Positions 6,514 to 9,438 of a DNA stretch of 9,438 bases are shown here, piece by piece. Location of the stretch: NCBI GenBank assembly GCA_017308345.1, contig JAFKFE010000537.1:1-9438 (forward strand), read 5' to 3'. Under the pieces are notes generated by a model. It searched no databases. It had not been told where the DNA came from and saw nothing but the letters and a program-made list of their open reading frames with translations. Within the stretch, counting starts at the first letter, position 1. Each line of letters starts with the position of its first letter. Source of the DNA: Alphaproteobacteria bacterium (GTDB taxonomy: Bacteria; Pseudomonadota; Alphaproteobacteria; Rhizobiales; Rhizobiaceae). Position numbers and translations under genes: made by a program.

Positions 6514-7146
6514 ATGCCCGACGCCGCCAATCATCTGACCTTCGCGCTGATCTGCCTCGGCATGGTGCTGACGCCGGGGCCGAACATGATCTACCTGATC
6601 TCGCGCTCGCTGTCGCAAGGGCCGAAGGCCGGGCTGATCTCGCTCGGCGGCGTGGCGCTCGGCTTCCTGTTCTATGTCGTGTCGGCGGCTTTCGGCATCA
6701 CCGCGCTCATCTTCGCCGTGCCTTTTGCCTATGACGCGCTGCGCTTCGCCGGCGCGCTCTATCTGCTGTGGCTGGCCTGGCAGGCGCTCCGGCCCGGCGG
6801 ACGCTCGCCCTTCCAGGTCCGCGAGCTGCCGAGGGACAGGCCGCGCAAGCTTTTCGTCATGGGGCTGATGACCAACCTGCTCAATCCGAAGGTAGCGGTG
6901 CTCTATCTGTCGCTGTTGCCGCAGTTCATCAATCCGGCCAAGGGCCATGTGCTGTCCCAGCTTCTGGTGCTCGGCGTGACGCAGATTTCGATCAGCCTCA
7001 CCGTCAACGCGATCATCGCGGTGACGGCCGGTTCGATCGCCGCCTTCCTCGCCGGACGTCCGTTCTGGCTGGTCGTCCAGCGCTGGATGATGGGCACTGT
7101 GCTGACAGCCTTGGCACTCAGGATGGCGACCGAGGCGCAACGCTAG
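6514..7146 (+). CDS. LysE/RhtB-family amino-acid exporter
   Basis: A 210-aa inner-membrane protein, the usual length for LysE/RhtB translocators, which export amino acids such as homoserine, threonine, lysine or leucine using the proton gradient. The family signature TPGPN (20-24) follows the first helix. GLISLGGVALGF (40-51) and NLLNPKVAVLYLSLLPQF (121-138) are the other conserved blocks. About six hydrophobic segments are visible (near 8-30, 40-65, 66-92, 115-138, 147-172 and 185-203). The substrate cannot be read from sequence. GGAG sits 6 bases upstream of the ATG. The gene converges on the DUF2189 gene, with only 27 bp between stop codons and no clear terminator there. No dedicated regulator gene is adjacent. 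Confidence 0.92.
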   Translation: MPDAANHLTFALICLGMVLTPGPNMIYLISRSLSQGPKAGLISLGGVALGFLFYVVSAAFGITALIFAVPFAYDALRFAGALYLLWLAWQALRPGGRSPFQVRELPRDRPRKLFVMGLMTNLLNPKVAVLYLSLLPQFINPAKGHVLSQLLVLGVTQISISLTVNAIIAVTAGSIAAFLAGRPFWLVVQRWMMGTVLTALALRMATEAQR

Positions 7147-7173
7147 CCGTCGACCCAAGAACGCGGCCGTCTC

Positions 7174-7998
7174 CTACATCGGACGGCGCACGGGCCGGAT
7201 CTGCTCCGGCTCGACCACCTTGCGATAGAGGTGCCAGGTCGCGTGGCCGAGGATCGGCATGACGATGGCAAGCCCGGCAAAGAGCGGGATCGAACCGACC
7301 ACCAGCAGCACCGCGACCGTCAGGCCCCAGAGCGTCATCTGGAGCGGGTTGACCATCACCGCGCGAGCCGAGGTCTCGATCGCCGAGACGGCGCCGACAT
7401 CGCGGTCGAGCAGCAGCGGGAAGGCAACGACCGTGGTGGCCAAGACCACAATGGCGAAAACGAGGCCGACGGCGTTGCCGACGAGGATCAGCGTCCAGCC
7501 CTTGCCGGTCGTCAGCACGTCGCGCAGGAAGGCGCCGACCGAGGCGGGCGGCTCCGTGCCGAACAGGCTGGTGTAGAGAGACTGCGCGGTGAACAGCCAC
7601 AAAAGGAACAGAGCGAAGAGCAGGATGCCGATGACAGCGATCGACGGCAGCGCCGGCGAATGGCGGGCGTCGAGCGCATGCCGCCAGTGGGTGTTCATGC
7701 CGAGCTCGCGCCGGCGGCTGATCTCGTAGAGGCCGATGGCCGCGAACGGACCGATCAGCGCGAAACCGGACATCAGCGGATAGACGAGCTGGATGGCGTT
7801 CGAACCCGAGCTCCACTGCGTCAGGATGAGGCCAACGATCGGGTAGACCAGGCACAGGAAAACATAATGCGACGGCTTGGCCCAGAAATCCTCGGCGCCG
7901 AGCTTCAGCGCATCCCAAAGATCCGAAGTGGAGACGCGTCGCACCGTGGGCTGCACATGAGCCCCGTACGCGTCCGCCATGACATGAAAACCGGCCAT
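7174..7998 (-). CDS. DUF2189-type multispanning membrane protein
   Basis: A 274-aa inner-membrane protein of unknown function, recognised as DUF2189-like from its overall pattern. The N-terminal cytoplasmic stretch VRRVSTSDLWDALKLGAEDF leads into five hydrophobic regions at about 44-62, 70-93, 118-139, 168-195 and 222-250. The last two are long and may each span more than once. Conserved-looking loops include YEISRRRELG (91-100), FPLLLDRDVGAVSAIETSAR (193-212) and GHATWHLYRK (251-260). The frame continues upstream to an ATG at 8031, but the very strong GGAGGAGGG two bases before the ATG at 7998 decides the start. It is divergent from the CAP-domain gene and convergent with the LysE-type gene. 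No catalytic motif is evident. Confidence 0.85.
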   Translation of the reverse strand: MAGFHVMADAYGAHVQPTVRRVSTSDLWDALKLGAEDFWAKPSHYVFLCLVYPIVGLILTQWSSGSNAIQLVYPLMSGFALIGPFAAIGLYEISRRRELGMNTHWRHALDARHSPALPSIAVIGILLFALFLLWLFTAQSLYTSLFGTEPPASVGAFLRDVLTTGKGWTLILVGNAVGLVFAIVVLATTVVAFPLLLDRDVGAVSAIETSARAVMVNPLQMTLWGLTVAVLLVVGSIPLFAGLAIVMPILGHATWHLYRKVVEPEQIRPVRRPM

Positions 7999-8000
7999 AA

Positions 8001-8009
8001 CCCTCCTCC
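8001..8009 (-). promoter_or_regulatory. Strong ribosome binding site for the DUF2189 gene
   Basis: On the minus strand GGAGGAGGG is followed by TT and then the ATG at 7998. The GGAGG core is 6 bases from the start codon. It is the best Shine-Dalgarno match in the window and argues for the shorter 274-aa product. Further upstream a GGCGG-TCA-CCGCC hairpin (8023-8035) lies in the leader; no convincing promoter was found in the divergent gap 7999-8166. Confidence 0.8.
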
Positions 8010-8166
8010 GTTTTATATCGGGGGCGGTCACCGCCTGGGTGGCCGCCCGTGGCTGCCACTTTCAAGAACGCCGGGATGATACCCGATCTTCCGGGAAAAG
8101 TCGCCGCTTCACGCGATTTTCATCGCCTGCCCGGCAAAAGCCATGATCGCCGGTATCAGAGGCCGG

Positions 8167-8673
8167 ATGAGCATCGCCATCACAGCCCTCCCCGACCTGA
8201 ACCGTCGTTTTCTGCTCAAGGCCGCCGGCCTTGCCGCGCTTGCCGGCATCGCGGCCTGCAGCACCGTCACGGTGCCGACGGGCGAAGGCGCCGGCGTCTC
8301 CTCGTCCGCCACGGCGACGCTGGCCGGTCTTCGCGCCTCGGCCGGGCTGCCGGCGCTGGCTCCCGACACGCAGCTCGAACAGGCGGCGCTGCAGCAGGCC
8401 GGCTATATGGCATCGCGCGAACGCATGAGCCACACCACCGGCTGGGGCAAGGATTTCGCCTCGCGCATGAAGGACAATGGCGTGCGCGGCGCCGCGGCCG
8501 AAAACATCGCCGAGGGCCGCTTCGACCTTCAGAAACTGTTCGACATCTGGATGCATTCTGACGGCCATCGCCGCAACATGCTCGATCCGGATTTCAGCCG
8601 CTTCGGCCTCGCCTATGTGCGCGACGGCCGTGATCCGGCGCTGCGTTACTGGGCGCTGGTGCTCGGCCGATAA
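8167..8673 (+). CDS. CAP (SCP/PR-1) domain lipoprotein with Tat-like signal
   Basis: A 168-aa predicted exported lipoprotein. The signal region has LNRRFLLK (11-18), a twin-arginine-like motif, then a hydrophobic stretch and the lipobox IAAC with C31 as the lipidation site. Residues about 52-168 form a small CAP/SCP domain: MSHTTGW (H89), AENIAEG (E112), and IWMHSDGHRRNML with H134 as the second conserved histidine. Bacterial CAP proteins are extracytoplasmic; their biochemical role is mostly undefined. An ATG at 8143 would add eight residues, but AGAGG lies four bases before 8167 and the signal peptide is better formed from there. The final residues YWALVLGR match the family's C-terminal strand. 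It converges on the oxygenase gene across the palindromic repeat. Confidence 0.9.
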   Translation: MSIAITALPDLNRRFLLKAAGLAALAGIAACSTVTVPTGEGAGVSSSATATLAGLRASAGLPALAPDTQLEQAALQQAGYMASRERMSHTTGWGKDFASRMKDNGVRGAAAENIAEGRFDLQKLFDIWMHSDGHRRNMLDPDFSRFGLAYVRDGRDPALRYWALVLGR

Positions 8674-8694
8674 GCCGCCCGTCTTCTTGTTTGG

Positions 8695-8742
8695 CGCATG
8701 CCGTTATCCCGATAGCGCTGCACTTTTTTTGGGCGACATGCA
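8695..8742. repeat. 48-bp palindromic intergenic repeat, copy 2
   Basis: A diverged copy of the element at 79-125. The left end is CGCATGCCG (8695-8703) against TGCATGTCG in copy 1. The right end GGGCGACATGCA (8731-8742) is identical, and GCTGCAC is kept inside. The terminal stem is therefore imperfect. It fills most of the gap between two convergent genes. It again abuts the stop codon of a minus-strand gene (TGA at 8745-8743). The adjoining 8679-8694 reads on the minus strand as an A-rich linker resembling that of copy 1, but the second hairpin module is absent. Confidence 0.7.
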
Positions 8743-9438
8743 TCACTTCGTCGTCGCTTTGAACTTGCCCATAAGATAAGGCCCGGAGCGCACCGGCCCG
8801 TATTTCGGCGCCTCGCCCTGGGCCAGGCATGCCGCCAGAACCGTGATCTCGGCGTCCCAGTTCGGCTGGTGGAAGAAGGCCATCGATTGCCGGCGATCCT
8901 TGCCGCCCTCTTCCGCCGGCGGGTTGACGACACGATGCACGGTTGACACCCAACGGTCGTTGGTCCAGCGCGCCATCAGGTCGCCGATGTTGATGACGAA
9001 GGCGCCCGGGATCGGCGGCACCTCCGCCCAGTCGCCGTCCGGGGTGACGATCTGAAGTCCGCGCGACCCCGGCTGCGGCAACAGGATGGTGAGGCTGCCA
9101 TAGTCAGTATGGGCGCCGGCGCGGATCTGGCCCGGTTTTGGCGCGACATGCTGCTCGGGATAGTTCAGCGCCCTCAGCGCGCTGATCGGCGCATCGAGAA
9201 AAGTGTCGAAATAGGTCTCCGGCAAGCCAAGCGCGGTTGCGAAGACCCGCATGATCCGCAACGCCAGATCCTCAAGCGCCGCGTAATAGGCTTTCCAGGC
9301 TTCGATGAAACCCTCGGGGGCCGCGGGCCAGATCGTATCGGCGTAGCAGAAGGCGAGCGCCTCCGGGTCCTTCATGCCCGGCGGGACGCTGAGAGGTCCG
9401 CCATTGAAGCTCTCCTTCAAGTCCGGCGGCGTGTCGAC
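8743..9438 (-). CDS. 2-oxoglutarate/Fe(II) oxygenase, isopenicillin N synthase family (5' partial)
   Basis: The C-terminal 231 residues of a cytoplasmic non-heme iron oxygenase; the frame is open to the window edge and family members are about 310-350 aa, so roughly 100 N-terminal residues are missing. The double-stranded beta-helix core is clear: AGAHTDYGSLTILL gives the HxD pair (H110 and D112 of the visible part), STVHRVVNP gives the distal H168, and RQS (183-185) is the R-x-S that binds the 2-oxoglutarate carboxylate. PGAFVINIGDLMARWTNDRW is the usual linker. These features match the plant-like IPNS/flavanone-hydroxylase type common in Proteobacteria; the substrate is not predictable. The TTG at 9420 is not the start, because the reading frame and family-like sequence (DTPPDLKESF) continue upstream of it. 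It ends directly at the repeat 8695-8742. Confidence 0.92.
   Translation of the reverse strand, partial: VDTPPDLKESFNGGPLSVPPGMKDPEALAFCYADTIWPAAPEGFIEAWKAYYAALEDLALRIMRVFATALGLPETYFDTFLDAPISALRALNYPEQHVAPKPGQIRAGAHTDYGSLTILLPQPGSRGLQIVTPDGDWAEVPPIPGAFVINIGDLMARWTNDRWVSTVHRVVNPPAEEGGKDRRQSMAFFHQPNWDAEITVLAACLAQGEAPKYGPVRSGPYLMGKFKATTK

Noticed and set aside
4335..6530. Long minus-strand open frames (4335-5390 and 5490-6530) opposite paralogue 2
   Set aside because: They mirror the G/C-ending codon bias of the sense gene, have low-complexity Arg/Gly/Val-rich products, and cover only fragments of the sense gene.
8012..8017. TATAAA on the minus strand upstream of the DUF2189 gene as a -10 box
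   Set aside because: Transcription would begin inside the ribosome binding site at 8001-8009, which is inconsistent with using that strong site.
7231..8079. A 282-codon plus-strand frame opposite the DUF2189 gene
   Set aside because: The product is Arg/Asp/Gln-rich without domains, while the minus strand encodes a coherent multispanning membrane protein with a strong ribosome binding site.
1..9438. tRNA/rRNA genes, CRISPR arrays, insertion sequences, toxin-antitoxin or phage-defence genes
   Set aside because: None seen: no regularly spaced repeats, no transposase or nuclease motifs, no tRNA-like cloverleaf noticed. A tRNAscan or Infernal run would be the decisive check for small RNAs.

Overview
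The window looks like chromosomal DNA of a high-GC alphaproteobacterium of the Rhizobiales, most likely Mesorhizobium or a close relative. I infer this from the strong G/C preference at third codon positions, the linked TIGR01459-type HAD hydrolase and ribF pair, the DUF2189 membrane protein, and short palindromic intergenic repeats that I recall from rhizobial genomes. No database search was possible. I see no rRNA, tRNA, CRISPR array, transposase or phage gene.

Layout. The left edge (1-125) is a composite intergenic element: a terminator-like hairpin and a 47-bp palindromic repeat that abuts the ribF stop codon. On the minus strand, a HAD hydrolase gene (1142-2002) is followed after 32 bp by ribF (126-1109), the bifunctional FMN/FAD-forming enzyme; they probably form one transcript. 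A 283-bp divergent intergenic region (2003-2285) carries two copies of a palindrome-containing 9-mer.

The centre holds the most distinctive locus: two tandem plus-strand paralogues (2286-4253, 655 aa; 4452-6425, 657 aa). Both have a TadE/TadG-like N-terminal segment and a von Willebrand factor A (VWA) domain with a complete MIDAS motif. In both, the VWA domain is interrupted by a long insertion with four position-conserved cysteines. Each gene has its own terminator. No other Tad pilus component lies in the window, so these look like orphan envelope or surface proteins. The first copy carries an apparent calcium-binding loop that the second lacks.

The right side is housekeeping and accessory material: a LysE/RhtB amino-acid exporter (6514-7146, +), a convergent DUF2189 membrane protein (7174-7998, -), a divergently placed Tat-type lipoprotein with a CAP/SCP domain (8167-8673, +), and a convergent 2-oxoglutarate/Fe(II) oxygenase of the isopenicillin N synthase family (8743 to the right edge, -, 5' end missing). 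A second copy of the palindromic repeat (8695-8742) abuts the oxygenase stop codon, mirroring its placement at ribF.

The best candidate for something under-described is the tandem VWA/Tad-like pair and its upstream control region. I cannot claim a wholly new system from sequence alone.
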